A stretch of 64,000 bases of DNA, taken from the NCBI GenBank assembly GCA_964519995.1, contig CAZFLY010000001.1, positions 121,216 through 185,215 on the forward strand, in the 5' to 3' direction. The notes beneath the pieces are model-generated. The model was given only the letters and a program-made list of their open reading frames with translations, did not search any database and was not told where the DNA came from. The stretch's first letter is position 1; every line of letters begins with the position of its first letter. Made by a program: the position numbers and the translations under genes. The stretch is from CAZFLY01 sp964519995. GTDB lineage: Bacteria > Planctomycetota > Phycisphaerae > Sedimentisphaerales > Anaerobacaceae. Positions 25,449 to 34,695 of this stretch are shown here, one piece after another.

Positions 25449-26774
25449 CTACTTTGGCAAATCCTCCGGTGCCGAATCTTCAACATGCAGGTCGCCGTAG
25501 ATGACACGATAAGTATCCGAGCCTTTCGGCCGATACAAGAATACTGCGGTGCTAGCATCACCAAATTCCACACCCTTTCCAACATAGTGCCAGTCGGCAC
25601 CGCTCGGCTCAAGTTGTTGAAAGAACACAAAACCTCGCCCAAACGACATACCAAGCTGCGCTTGTTCTTCTTCGGACATGCCCAACTGGTCAGCTTCATC
25701 TTCGGTACGCGGAGCCATGTTCGTCAACTGCGAAGTCAGGTTCATCAAATCTTCAAGGCTAATATTGTCCGGGAACCTTCCACCGAGTACATACTCGGCC
25801 CAAACTCGCAGGACAACAATGAAATCCTGCTCGTTGAACTCAGTCCAATCCTGTTCCTCCTCGTTCAAGGTATAACCTGCAGGCACATCCATGCTAACCA
25901 GCGATTCGTCTACCGGCACATCAAACTCGATATTTTTGATAATGGTTTGTGTCTGTCCCTGGAGTAATTCGATGCGTATCGGCAGGGCTGTCTCAAGATC
26001 AGCCCAGATCGTCAGTTCTATATCGCTCACATAGAACCCGATAGCTTCACGGCCATCAATCTCCCGCTCGCCAAGCTCCTGGACGGGTATATTAGGATTG
26101 TCCTCTATTTTAGCGACAATATCTCGGACAAGACCCAGGTAGCTTCTGGTTCCTTCCTGAAGAGGACCCTTTATGTCCATATATATCGCGCCTTTATCCG
26201 AAGGGCCCAGTGTAAGCATCTTGGCATTGTCCAGATCGAGGATTAAGATGGTTTCCATGTTCGAAAATGTTCTTCTGATTCTTGACCCGACGATAATGTC
26301 GTGCATAACCGGCCCCGTTTCTTCGCTGCCCACAATGAAATCAAGAACCACCGTTCGCGCATTGAGAATCGGTTCGATTACCTTAGCAAAGGTTACAGTT
26401 GCTCCGAATGGATTGCCAATAGAATGTAATCCAATAAACACCACAATAATTATCGCGGCAGCGATGGCCAATTGTGTTATTCTGCTTTTCATGATTACTC
26501 TCCAGATATTCTGTTTTCTGCCAACCTCGCTTGACGCTTTCAAGCGAGTTTTCTGTTCCCGAATGATTTGGTTCATCACACCGTCTTCAAGATCGCTGCC
26601 AGCCAGCACCTCGCCATTAGTGACCAGACGGTCTTGGAGCTCGTTAAGTTGAGCCGTCTCCGCCCGGCAGGAAGCACAATCCTTGAGGTGCCCTGCGACT
26701 GCACGGTTTTGAGATTCGTCAAGTAATCCTTCGATATATCCGACTAAGAGTTCTTTGCATTTTGCGCAGTTCAT
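25449..26774 (-). CDS. Zinc-finger anti-sigma factor with a periplasmic LolA-like domain
   Basis: 441 residues. The N-terminal zinc-binding anti-sigma domain (about 1-45) shows MNCAKCKELL and HLKDCASCRAE (HxxxCxxC). A membrane helix follows (about 93-113), then a region with LDFIVG, DMKGPL-like and GYTLNEEE segments that resembles outer-membrane lipoprotein-sorting (LolA-like) domains found fused to planctomycete anti-sigma proteins. It starts two bases after the sigma-factor stop codon, so the pair is co-translated. It likely holds its sigma factor at the membrane until an envelope signal releases it; the signal is unknown. Confidence 0.82.
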   Translation of the reverse strand: MNCAKCKELLVGYIEGLLDESQNRAVAGHLKDCASCRAETAQLNELQDRLVTNGEVLAGSDLEDGVMNQIIREQKTRLKASSEVGRKQNIWRVIMKSRITQLAIAAAIIIVVFIGLHSIGNPFGATVTFAKVIEPILNARTVVLDFIVGSEETGPVMHDIIVGSRIRRTFSNMETILILDLDNAKMLTLGPSDKGAIYMDIKGPLQEGTRSYLGLVRDIVAKIEDNPNIPVQELGEREIDGREAIGFYVSDIELTIWADLETALPIRIELLQGQTQTIIKNIEFDVPVDESLVSMDVPAGYTLNEEEQDWTEFNEQDFIVVLRVWAEYVLGGRFPDNISLEDLMNLTSQLTNMAPRTEDEADQLGMSEEEQAQLGMSFGRGFVFFQQLEPSGADWHYVGKGVEFGDASTAVFLYRPKGSDTYRVIYGDLHVEDSAPEDLPK

Positions 26775-26776
26775 TT

Positions 26777-27313
26777 TTACACCTCATATACTTCTGCCTG
26801 CTGCTGCAGCGTTTTACGCAGCATGGCATAGGCTCGTGATAATGTTTTTGTAACTGTACCCAAAGGCATATCAAATCGCTCAGCTATCCTATTGCAGGAA
26901 TGTCCGCCGTAATATCGTAGCAGAACAATCTTCCTGTACGCATCAGGCAGCTCAGCGATTGCCGATTCGAGAGCATAATCCTGTGAGAGTTCCGGGCTCA
27001 CAGCTTCCTGCGAGAATGAGCGGACGATTTCTCGCTGGCGTTGGAGCTGCTCTTTTCTTTGGCACTCTTTCACCACATGGTCAGCGATGCCGAGCAGCCA
27101 GGAGAAAAATTTTCGTGGCTCCCTGAGCTTCTCCATGCCGAAATAGGCTCTTACAAAACTCTCCTGAGCAGCCTCTTCGGCGGCTTCTCTATTACCCAAC
27201 TTGCCAGCCAGGTGGGCAAGCAAAACCGCCTGATAGCGCCGCACAATATGACGAAAATCGTCCGGATGACCATCCAAACAACGCTCAATATAATATGTGT
27301 CACTCTCAGACAT
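26777..27313 (-). CDS. ECF-type RNA polymerase sigma factor
   Basis: 178 residues with sigma region 2 (about 15-85, FRHIVRRYQAVLLAHLAGKL and AQESFVRAYFGMEKLR) and region 4 (about 115-165, ELPDAYRKIVLLRYYGG, then CNRIAERFDMPLGTVTKTLS helix-turn-helix). Start set by GAGG seven bases upstream. Immediately followed by its putative zinc-finger anti-sigma factor. ECF sigma factors of this kind usually regulate their own operon; I could not identify a matching autoregulatory promoter. Confidence 0.92.
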   Translation of the reverse strand: MSESDTYYIERCLDGHPDDFRHIVRRYQAVLLAHLAGKLGNREAAEEAAQESFVRAYFGMEKLREPRKFFSWLLGIADHVVKECQRKEQLQRQREIVRSFSQEAVSPELSQDYALESAIAELPDAYRKIVLLRYYGGHSCNRIAERFDMPLGTVTKTLSRAYAMLRKTLQQQAEVYEV

Positions 27314-27432
27314 CTGCGTACCTCGAAAAATCTCTAAGGATTCGTGTTCTCACTATATAGTGCGGGATGGGCCTGATTTGCGACAGGAAAATTAAAAAAA
27401 GCAGGTGATCAGAAGGAAGAATGCCGAAGTTA

Positions 27433-27474
27433 GAATTCTGAATTCTGTTTTCTAAATTCCGTATTATAATTCAA
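27433..27474. repeat. Heptamer-phased array downstream of the Gfo/Idh gene
   Basis: Six 7-base units in a row: GAATTCT, GAATTCT, GTTTTCT, AAATTCC, GTATTAT, AATTCAA. It lies in the short gap between the sigma-factor promoter side and the end of the oxidoreductase gene. Confidence 0.7.
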
Positions 27475-27481
27475 AATGAAA

Positions 27482-28492
27482 TCAATCCCATTTGTGCTTT
27501 CTGACACGGTCAAGAATTTTCTGCGCGCATCTAAGCGCCGCCAAGCCTTCCTCTGCGCTAACCTCGGGTGCAAAAGATTTATCTTTGACCGCCCGCAAAA
27601 AGGCCTCCTGCTGCAGCCGTACCGGTTCTTTATCATCTATCTCAAGCTGCTCAATGTGCAACAAATCAGGCCAATTTACCCTTGTTAAATCAAAACCTCC
27701 CATCTCTCGATGCTTTTTTATCCACTCGACGACATTGGTGTTTGGATCGGCCTTGATTATGATGCCCGTCTTTTTAAGATAATCGACGCTTAGATATGCC
27801 TGGCGGGTAAAGACCCTCACTCTTCTCTCTGTCCTCAAAGCGAGCCTCGAAGCAGTGATATTCGCGATACAGCCATTTTCAAAAACAAGTCTTGCGTTAC
27901 AAATATCCTCAGCCTCATCAATCACACCAACGCCCACAGCGTCAACCTTTTTGACCTTGCTTGCTGCCAGCGATAAGATGATATCTATATCGTGAATCAT
28001 CACGTCAAGTACTACCCCAATATCGGTCGAACGGAACGGATATGGACTCACACGGTGAGACTCAATGAATTTCGGTTCTACACTAAGTCGCTTCATGGCC
28101 TGAACTACTGGATTACAACGTTCCGAATGACCCACAGCTACCACAGCATTATTCCTTCGGGCCAAAGACACAATCCTTTTTCCTTCTCTTACACTCGCTG
28201 CAAGCGGCTTTTCAATCAGAACAGGAATCCTTTTCTTGATAAATACTTTTGCCAACTTCAAATGCGTCACGGTCGGAGTTGCTATTGTGACCGCATCTAC
28301 CTTATCGAGGATATCCTCACAATTTGTATAGGCCGAACAGTTGTACTGCTGTGACAATTGCTGAGCCTTGTTAACGTCAACATCGACCACAGCGACAAGT
28401 TCGCTATCAGGTAATTGACTGTAAACTTTAGCGTGTATGGCGCCCATTTTGCCGGCACCTACAACAGCGGTACGTATTTTTTTATCTTTCAT
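27482..28492 (-). CDS. Gfo/Idh/MocA-family oxidoreductase next to lpxA
   Basis: 336 residues from the ATG at 28492; an in-frame GTG eight codons earlier is an alternative. Rossmann motif VVGAGKMGAIHA, then EKPLAASVREG, the catalytic Lys region of the family, and C-terminal DVMIHDIDIILSL with the HD pair. In some bacteria an enzyme of this family beside lpxA (GnnA) oxidises UDP-GlcNAc for synthesis of a 3-amino lipid A sugar, which would need the aminotransferase GnnB; no such gene is in the window. A role in lipid A or envelope sugar metabolism is an inference from its position as the last gene of the lpx cluster. Confidence 0.8.
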   Translation of the reverse strand: MKDKKIRTAVVGAGKMGAIHAKVYSQLPDSELVAVVDVDVNKAQQLSQQYNCSAYTNCEDILDKVDAVTIATPTVTHLKLAKVFIKKRIPVLIEKPLAASVREGKRIVSLARRNNAVVAVGHSERCNPVVQAMKRLSVEPKFIESHRVSPYPFRSTDIGVVLDVMIHDIDIILSLAASKVKKVDAVGVGVIDEAEDICNARLVFENGCIANITASRLALRTERRVRVFTRQAYLSVDYLKKTGIIIKADPNTNVVEWIKKHREMGGFDLTRVNWPDLLHIEQLEIDDKEPVRLQQEAFLRAVKDKSFAPEVSAEEGLAALRCAQKILDRVRKHKWD

Positions 28493-28541
28493 CTTGTATC
28501 TTGCATCTCGCTTCACGATTCATGATCCACGAGATACGCGC
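28493..28541. repeat. Heptamer-phased array between lpxA and the Gfo/Idh gene
   Basis: Seven consecutive units: CTTGTAT, CTTGCAT, CTCGCTT, CACGATT, CATGATC, CACGAGA, TACGCGC. It exactly fills the gap between the two coding regions. Confidence 0.75.
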
Positions 28542-28543
28542 CT

Positions 28544-29350
28544 TTAGCGCCTTAATGTTTCAAGGTGCCTTCCAAAGCGATGTTGACTGCTTCTTATTAT
28601 CGCATTAATCATTGCTCTGACATTTTCATCGAGCCAATCTTCTTGAGCCAGCGCCTCTGCATTTTTCAGAAGCGCTCCTCCCCGACGATAGAGCTTTCTG
28701 TACGCCTGGCAGATTCGTTCTTGCTGTTGCGCATCCAGCCCCGCTCGTACCAGACCTCGCTGATTAACGCCTCGAACTCGCATTGGATAGTGTCCACTTG
28801 CAACAAGAAAAGGTGGAACATCCCGATTAACACCAGCAAATCCTGCTATGTAGCTCCATTCGCCGATAGTGACAAACTGGTGTATCGCAACCATGCCACT
28901 GAGCCAAGCACCGGTCTCTATCTTGCAGTGCCCGCCTATCTGCGTATAGTTGGTGATAACAGTCTTGTCTTCAAGCATACTGTCGTGACCGATGTGCACA
29001 CCAACCATAAGTAAGTTGTCATTTCCTATTCTCGTGACCGAATCCTCGTAAATGCTCGGATGAATTGTCACCTGCTCATGAAAGACATTCCTGTCACCTA
29101 TAACAAGCTTTCCAAACTTGGAATTCGGACCCAAACCGAGTGTCTGTGGCACGCCCCCAATTACACTATAAGGATAGAAGTAGTTGTCCATGCCAATTCT
29201 GACATTCTTTTCAATCATGACATTGGCAATAAGGACCGTCCCGGAACTAATCGATGCTCCACTACGAATAACACAGTTCGGCCCAACCGTAACGTCGGTA
29301 TCCAACTGCGCATCTGTTTCGACTACAGCACTGGGGTGTATTTGAGCCAT
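28544..29350 (-). CDS. lpxA: UDP-N-acetylglucosamine acyltransferase
   Basis: First acyl transfer of lipid A synthesis in the cytoplasm. From the ATG at 29350 (MAQIHPSAVV) there are 268 residues with a left-handed beta-helix of hexapeptide repeats (VTVGPNCVI, VRIGMDNYFY), the catalytic-histidine segment VGVHIGHDSMLED and the C-terminal helical domain. The frame is open 13 codons upstream, but the family starts at this Met. Comes directly after lpxC-fabZ. Confidence 0.93.
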   Translation of the reverse strand: MAQIHPSAVVETDAQLDTDVTVGPNCVIRSGASISSGTVLIANVMIEKNVRIGMDNYFYPYSVIGGVPQTLGLGPNSKFGKLVIGDRNVFHEQVTIHPSIYEDSVTRIGNDNLLMVGVHIGHDSMLEDKTVITNYTQIGGHCKIETGAWLSGMVAIHQFVTIGEWSYIAGFAGVNRDVPPFLVASGHYPMRVRGVNQRGLVRAGLDAQQQERICQAYRKLYRRGGALLKNAEALAQEDWLDENVRAMINAIIRSSQHRFGRHLETLRR

Positions 29351-29398
29351 CCTGTTTTTAATCGTCCTATAAAGGAAAACACTAAGCATCTACCCTGG

Positions 29399-30709
29399 TC
29401 ACACTCTCTCATCGTCAACGAGCATAAACTTAATCTGTGCTTCGGCAACGACCTTATCGCCCACCAGGGCCTTACATTGACAATGGGCAGTCCTTCTCCT
29501 GATCCTTATCGTCTCAGCTGTAAGAATTAGCTGATCACCAGGGACAACGGCTTTACGCAACTTCACACCATCCATGCTCAATAGTACCGCCAACTGGCCT
29601 GTGTGCTCAAGTCTTTGCGCAAATAGTAAGCCCGAAACCTGTGCCATTGCCTCAACGATAAGGACGCCGGGCATAATCGGAGTACCTGGAAAGTGCCCCT
29701 GGAAAAACTGCTCATTGAAAGTTACGTTTTTCACCCCCTTAATTCGCGTGTCACCTTGAATCTCGATGATCTTGTCAACGAGCAAGAAAGGAAATCTGTG
29801 GGGCAGAATCTTCTGGATTCTACGGATATCGAGAACCGCATCTGTGCCGAACTTCTGAATACGTTCGAGCCTTTGTGCCGCTTCATAGAGTTTCCTTACG
29901 AGCTGCTGGTTTAGCGAGTGTCCGCTTTTTTGGGCTATGATCCTGCCGAAGACAGGCCGACCTACAAGCGCAAGATCACCAATTAAATCAACAATCTTGT
30001 GTCTGGCACACTCATCGGGAAACTTGTAACTATTCTTGATTGGACCGTCTGAGTTGATAACCAGAACATCACGAGGCCCAAGGTGTGTTCCCATCCCTCG
30101 TGCTTGAAATTGCCTTGCCTCAGCCTCAAGCAGAAACGTCCGTGCCGGTGCCAAACTCTTCTCGAAGACATCCGGGGCAAGCCGACAGCTATAAGTTTGC
30201 CTGCCAATACCTGTATGACCATTGTAATCCAGGTCGTAAGTGACGTTGAGACTACCATCTATGTTAGGAAGCGCATATATCGACGCGTTACCGGCGGAAA
30301 CTGTGATCGGTTCATTTATAACAAATTCCTTGCGACTGCTATTTTGCTCAGCAACACCGATGTTTTTTAGTATCTTGAAATACTCGGCACTGCTGCAATC
30401 TGGGGCCGGCAATTCTACGCCATCAACCTCAACGATCACATTATCAATCTCCATCGCGCTAATCGCGGCCAGGCAATGCTCAACAGTCTCAATATTCACA
30501 TCGCCTTTCTTTATTGTAGTGCGACGACTGCGCTCGGCAAGATTAGGCGCAATGGCACTGATGCGCACCGGCTCTGGGCCGTCAATTCGGACAAAAACGA
30601 CGCCGGTATCCTCTGAAGCCGGTCGAAAAACAACCCTCGCATCCTTACCCCCAAACATACCTTTGCCGCTAATTTTTCCCTCACCCTTTATGGTTTTCTG
30701 CAGTTTCAA
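29399..30709 (-). CDS. lpxC-fabZ: Bifunctional UDP-3-O-acyl-GlcNAc deacetylase / 3-hydroxyacyl-ACP dehydratase
   Basis: 436 residues. The LpxC half (about 1-285) carries the zinc ligands in VEHCLAAI and in CARHKIVDLIGDLALVGRP (H and D), and the second catalytic region near GHSLNQQL. The FabZ half (about 295-436) begins KILPHRFPFLLVDKI and has the active-site HFPGTPIMPGVLIVEAMAQ. Fusion of these two enzymes is known in Bacteroidota and Planctomycetota and balances lipid A deacetylation with fatty acid supply. It overlaps lpxD by 29 bp. Confidence 0.94.
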   Translation of the reverse strand: MKLQKTIKGEGKISGKGMFGGKDARVVFRPASEDTGVVFVRIDGPEPVRISAIAPNLAERSRRTTIKKGDVNIETVEHCLAAISAMEIDNVIVEVDGVELPAPDCSSAEYFKILKNIGVAEQNSSRKEFVINEPITVSAGNASIYALPNIDGSLNVTYDLDYNGHTGIGRQTYSCRLAPDVFEKSLAPARTFLLEAEARQFQARGMGTHLGPRDVLVINSDGPIKNSYKFPDECARHKIVDLIGDLALVGRPVFGRIIAQKSGHSLNQQLVRKLYEAAQRLERIQKFGTDAVLDIRRIQKILPHRFPFLLVDKIIEIQGDTRIKGVKNVTFNEQFFQGHFPGTPIMPGVLIVEAMAQVSGLLFAQRLEHTGQLAVLLSMDGVKLRKAVVPGDQLILTAETIRIRRRTAHCQCKALVGDKVVAEAQIKFMLVDDERV

Positions 30710-31736
30710 GTTTTTCCACCCTTTTAGTCAGGCGCTTGACCTGCGAAGCAAGCTTCGGCAAACGCAGTATATGTGCAACCAACCGTGCTGCTTCTTTTAC
30801 ATCGACAGCAGGCGTCCAGGCCAACTTCTGCTTGGGTCCGACATTGCTCATTACGCCGGCTTGAGCGCCTATCATTGTGCCGGCTCCTATCTCTATATTA
30901 TCTGCTAAGCCAACCTGCCCACCTAATACAACGCCATCTCCAATCCTGCAACTACCTGCAACGCCGACCTGTCCGGATATTAGGCAGCATTTACCAATCA
31001 CTACATTATGTGCAATCTGCACGAGATTATCTACTTTTGTTCCAGCGCCAATAACAGTATTAGTATTCCCGAATTTGGCCCTATCAATACAACAATTTGC
31101 CCCGATTTCAACAAAATCCTCGACTACAACGCCACCGTTGTGCGGAACAAGTCGGTGGGCACCATCAATAAACACATATCCAAAACCTATCGAGCCAATG
31201 GTACTGTTGGCCTGAACAATAACGTTGCTGCCCAAGGTGCAATTATGATAAACAACGACGTTGCTATCAAGGCGGCAATTTCTGCCAATCCTTGAGTTCT
31301 CGCCTATCCTGCACCCACTGCTAACTGAGCTATTTTCGCCGATTTCAACATTTTCGTCGATTGTTACGTACGCACCGATCGACACGCCTCGGCCTATCTG
31401 AACATTTTGTCCGATTTTAGCGGTTGGATCAATCCCTTCAGGGGAACGTTTCAAAATCGGTGCGAAAAGACTCAACACACTTATCAAGGCAGCATCAACA
31501 TTCTTAACTACTAACTGAAGCTTGGCCAAATCCTTGATCCGACTGCCAACAATCACCGCCCCGGCGGCTGATTGACCAACCGTTTCTGCATGCTTCTGAT
31601 CCTTTACGAAGGTAACATCATTCTCGCGAGCGGCTCTAATTGCCGACACATCGGTTATTTGAATATTACGATCATTAGGACCACCAACCAACTCAGCTCC
31701 GATGTGCTTGGCTAATTGTTCGACAGTCAGTTGCAT
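30681..31736 (-). CDS. lpxD: UDP-3-O-acylglucosamine N-acyltransferase
   Basis: Adds the N-linked acyl chain in lipid A synthesis. 351 residues: N-terminal uridine-binding domain (about 1-100, LAKHIGAELVGG, ITDVSAIRAARENDVTFV), then a long hexapeptide beta-helix (PTAKIGQNVQIGRGVSIGAY onwards) and a short helical tail. The catalytic-type histidines are in VQIAHNVVIG. The start codon is clear and the gene begins 67 bp after the OmpH-like gene. Confidence 0.95.
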   Translation of the reverse strand: MQLTVEQLAKHIGAELVGGPNDRNIQITDVSAIRAARENDVTFVKDQKHAETVGQSAAGAVIVGSRIKDLAKLQLVVKNVDAALISVLSLFAPILKRSPEGIDPTAKIGQNVQIGRGVSIGAYVTIDENVEIGENSSVSSGCRIGENSRIGRNCRLDSNVVVYHNCTLGSNVIVQANSTIGSIGFGYVFIDGAHRLVPHNGGVVVEDFVEIGANCCIDRAKFGNTNTVIGAGTKVDNLVQIAHNVVIGKCCLISGQVGVAGSCRIGDGVVLGGQVGLADNIEIGAGTMIGAQAGVMSNVGPKQKLAWTPAVDVKEAARLVAHILRLPKLASQVKRLTKRVEKLETAENHKG

Positions 31737-31803
31737 CGTCGAGCAAACTTCCCTCGTGCATATTTCGTAATGTTTTAGTTGCCTTTACAAGCCGAGCCAA
31801 AGT

Positions 31804-32409
31804 TCATTCTTGATTTTCTGCGTCTTCTTTGTCTAATTGAGCTACTACTTCAGCAGTAAGGTCGACACAGCCCTCGCTGTAAAGTAACTTATGTGTACTG
31901 ATAGCCAGCATGAGCTCTTCACCCGTGACAGGAAACTGAGGCTCAGTGTTCTCAAAAACCAACTCCAGGCCCTTTTGCTTAGCCACGTCCTTTGTTATCC
32001 GCAGAGCGTCTTGGTAGAGCTGCTCGGTCCATTGCTTGTGCTGGAATGTTTGCTGCTGTTTAAGGTACTCCTGCCGGGCATCAAGTCGGGCGCGCTTGTC
32101 CAGCATTGACCGGATCTGTTCCAGATAATCATTAGTGCCAGGCTTTAACGTTTTCATCGCAGCTTCTTCAGCTTCAACTTCTTTCGCTAGATTTTCCAGC
32201 TCCTTTCGTATCTGGCTCTGTTCTGCCATGGCTTTCGTCCTGTACCGGACGTTTCTTTTACAGTTATCAAAGACCTGTCTAACACTGACGATCCCAATTC
32301 TTAACGATGTACCTGAAGTATTTGATTCAGCCCAACCATATTGGTAACCTAGTGACAAAACAACTATGCCCACAAGGCAACCAATAATAATAGCAGTCCT
32401 GATTTTCAT
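31804..32409 (-). CDS. OmpH/Skp-family periplasmic chaperone
   Basis: 201 residues with a signal peptide or anchor (about 5-26) and a long charged coiled coil (about 60-160, rich in EELEAEA-type heptads and KQQQTFQHKQW), as in Skp, which holds unfolded outer-membrane proteins on their way to BamA. Family start GIVSVRQVFDNCKR corresponds to IAxVDxxxIxxxxxx. Sits between bamA and lpxD, the standard position in diderms. Confidence 0.9.
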   Translation of the reverse strand: MKIRTAIIIGCLVGIVVLSLGYQYGWAESNTSGTSLRIGIVSVRQVFDNCKRNVRYRTKAMAEQSQIRKELENLAKEVEAEEAAMKTLKPGTNDYLEQIRSMLDKRARLDARQEYLKQQQTFQHKQWTEQLYQDALRITKDVAKQKGLELVFENTEPQFPVTGEELMLAISTHKLLYSEGCVDLTAEVVAQLDKEDAENQE

Positions 32410-32444
32410 AATTACTCCTTATTATCACTTTCCTTTTTTACTTT

Positions 32445-34685
32445 TCAATACAGCGTACCTACTGAGAAGCTAAAAACTTGCACTTCGTCAAGTTCGTCTT
32501 TCCTAAGCGGAGTAGCAAGCTCGAATCTCATCGGCACCGGGCCAAACCATTGCGGTATCAATATCTGTATGCCGGCACCAATAGAGACACGATATGGGCC
32601 TGTATCAATTGTGCCGCTGTCGACGAATAATAAGCCCGCAAAATTATCTCCGATCAAAGGTACCGTCACCTCCGCCTTAGCCAAAAATATCCAATCACTA
32701 CCTATTGGATCTATGCGCTGCGGGATGGCAACACCTGTCTGCAAGCCCCTGGTGCTTACACCCCGATACTCAAAACCTCTTATGCCGTATGAACCTGTAC
32801 CACCGGCATAAAACTTCTCAAAAGGTGGAGCATCACTTGTAGTGGTCGCTGCAAAAAGCTTGGTCGAAAGAACGGTTTTGCGTCTGAGGACGTCCTCATA
32901 GAGTGGTGTGTAACGTACATAATTTCCGGTCAATATTCCAAAAGTATGATCTCCGGTTAACTGTTCATAACTGGCGCTAAGACTATAGCCTGAACTCGGA
33001 TTGAACCGGTTATCGACCACAGTTTTTCCGGTTTCAAGCTTGGCACCAAAAAACGCGTTGTTACCTGCAACATCTATGATCTCCTGCGGCGCGTCAGAAT
33101 CGAGACTCTGAACGTCCACATTTTCAGCTCGAAATCCAATGCTTCTTCGCCAACGCTCTTTACGGCGCTTTTCAAGCCCAACATAGCCCCTGAGTCTCTG
33201 CTCGTCATAACTTTCCCTCCACCTTCCCCAGCTTGACCCGGCTACATCCAGTTGTATCGGCCTGTCACGGAAATATGGATCGCTGAAGTTGACCGAATAC
33301 TGGCTGACTTCGGTCCCCGGCTCAAGCGAAATTCTCATAGTCTGCCCGGCTCCTCTGAAGGCCTTCATGGTAATAAGTTCACTAAAACTATCAGGCCAGT
33401 CTGTAATGTCGAAATTTCGCTGCTGATAAACCAATCTACCAATCACACCACTATCACTACTGACCCCTACGCCTGGCATTATCATACCGGTCATTCCTTC
33501 AGTGATGTCTACTCTGACATCCTTCTGATTAGGATCGTTACTGTCGGGCTCGACAGGTCTGATTATTACTTCGTCAGCCAAAGTTATTCTTTTGACGTAA
33601 CTCTCTAACTTTCCCCCTCCCTCTTTGGGTGCCATATCGGCATTGTACAACTGGCCCGGCGTAAAATCGTACTCGTCGAGGATGCGCCGCACGACTTTAT
33701 CGCGTGTCCGTTCGTTGCCGGTTATATCGATTTGTCCGATCCGAAACTGCCTGCCCTCGCTAATCTCAAACTTAACATCAACAACACTAACATCGGTCTC
33801 AAGAACAAATTGGGGCTTCTGCAAGACCTCGGCGTCAACGAAACCATGCTCACGATAAATCTTTGTAAATCGCTCGGCATCTGAATCAGCTTTCTCTTTC
33901 AGATAAACCTGTCCCTGCTTTAACTCCACCTCTGATTGCAGCTTTGTATCATCAAAGTATTTATTGCCCACGAATATTATTTTGCCGACATGATATGTGG
34001 GGCCTTCATCAATGATGAAAGTGACACTTACTTTGCTTTTATCTGTAGTAAATTCCTTCTTGGCTTTTATGCTGTTATTAAGGTAGCCATGTTCGTAATA
34101 GCGCTGACGCAATTTTTCCAAATCTTCTTCAACAGCGTCTTCAGTGTAATAAAACGGCCAGTACAGCCACTTCTTTTCCTTTGTCTTTATCAGCTTCTCA
34201 AGTGTACGGGTACGCATAGCCTTATTACCGACAAAGTTAACGTCTCTTATCTTGATCCTCGGGCCCTCCTTCACAAGGTAAAGCAGCCTACCCTGCGATA
34301 ACTGCTCGTAATCAAGATCAACCTCAACAAAGGCATACCCGATCTTACGATAAACCTCAATAACGGTCTGTCGACCATCATCTGCCAGATACGGATCGAG
34401 CCGATCACCCAGCTTGAAGCTCAACCGCTGGCGTAGAACCTTGTCGGTAAACTTGCGATTGCCGATAAAATTGATCGCCTTGACTATGTCTGTCCGGTTG
34501 CTATCCACAATTGACGGCTCTATCTGCTCTGTTTGTGTCGATATATCCAAAGCGTTAGAAGTACTTCCGGTTGCTATGCGGTTCTCCTGAATAGATGCGC
34601 AAGCTGAGCCAACAAGCAAAAACGATATAAAAACCACAAAAATCGCATCCCGCATCTGGTATCCTATTAATTGAACTGGACCCAA
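32445..34685 (-). CDS. bamA: Outer-membrane assembly factor BamA
   Basis: 746 residues: a signal peptide (about 12-30), POTRA domains (about 68-410, for example INFIGNRKFTDKVLRQRLSF, VNFVGNKAMRTRTLEKLIK, IIFVGNKYFDDTKL, IDITGNERTRDKVVRRI) and a C-terminal Omp85 beta-barrel (from about 420). The barrel has FYAGGTGSYGIRGFEYRGVS, containing the conserved GxRGF-type motif. It ends in the aromatic VFSFSVGTLY, a normal outer-membrane signature. It inserts beta-barrel proteins in the outer membrane; direct proof that the cell is diderm. Confidence 0.95.
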   Translation of the reverse strand: MGPVQLIGYQMRDAIFVVFISFLLVGSACASIQENRIATGSTSNALDISTQTEQIEPSIVDSNRTDIVKAINFIGNRKFTDKVLRQRLSFKLGDRLDPYLADDGRQTVIEVYRKIGYAFVEVDLDYEQLSQGRLLYLVKEGPRIKIRDVNFVGNKAMRTRTLEKLIKTKEKKWLYWPFYYTEDAVEEDLEKLRQRYYEHGYLNNSIKAKKEFTTDKSKVSVTFIIDEGPTYHVGKIIFVGNKYFDDTKLQSEVELKQGQVYLKEKADSDAERFTKIYREHGFVDAEVLQKPQFVLETDVSVVDVKFEISEGRQFRIGQIDITGNERTRDKVVRRILDEYDFTPGQLYNADMAPKEGGGKLESYVKRITLADEVIIRPVEPDSNDPNQKDVRVDITEGMTGMIMPGVGVSSDSGVIGRLVYQQRNFDITDWPDSFSELITMKAFRGAGQTMRISLEPGTEVSQYSVNFSDPYFRDRPIQLDVAGSSWGRWRESYDEQRLRGYVGLEKRRKERWRRSIGFRAENVDVQSLDSDAPQEIIDVAGNNAFFGAKLETGKTVVDNRFNPSSGYSLSASYEQLTGDHTFGILTGNYVRYTPLYEDVLRRKTVLSTKLFAATTTSDAPPFEKFYAGGTGSYGIRGFEYRGVSTRGLQTGVAIPQRIDPIGSDWIFLAKAEVTVPLIGDNFAGLLFVDSGTIDTGPYRVSIGAGIQILIPQWFGPVPMRFELATPLRKDELDEVQVFSFSVGTLY

Positions 34686-34695
34686 TAGAGGCGAA

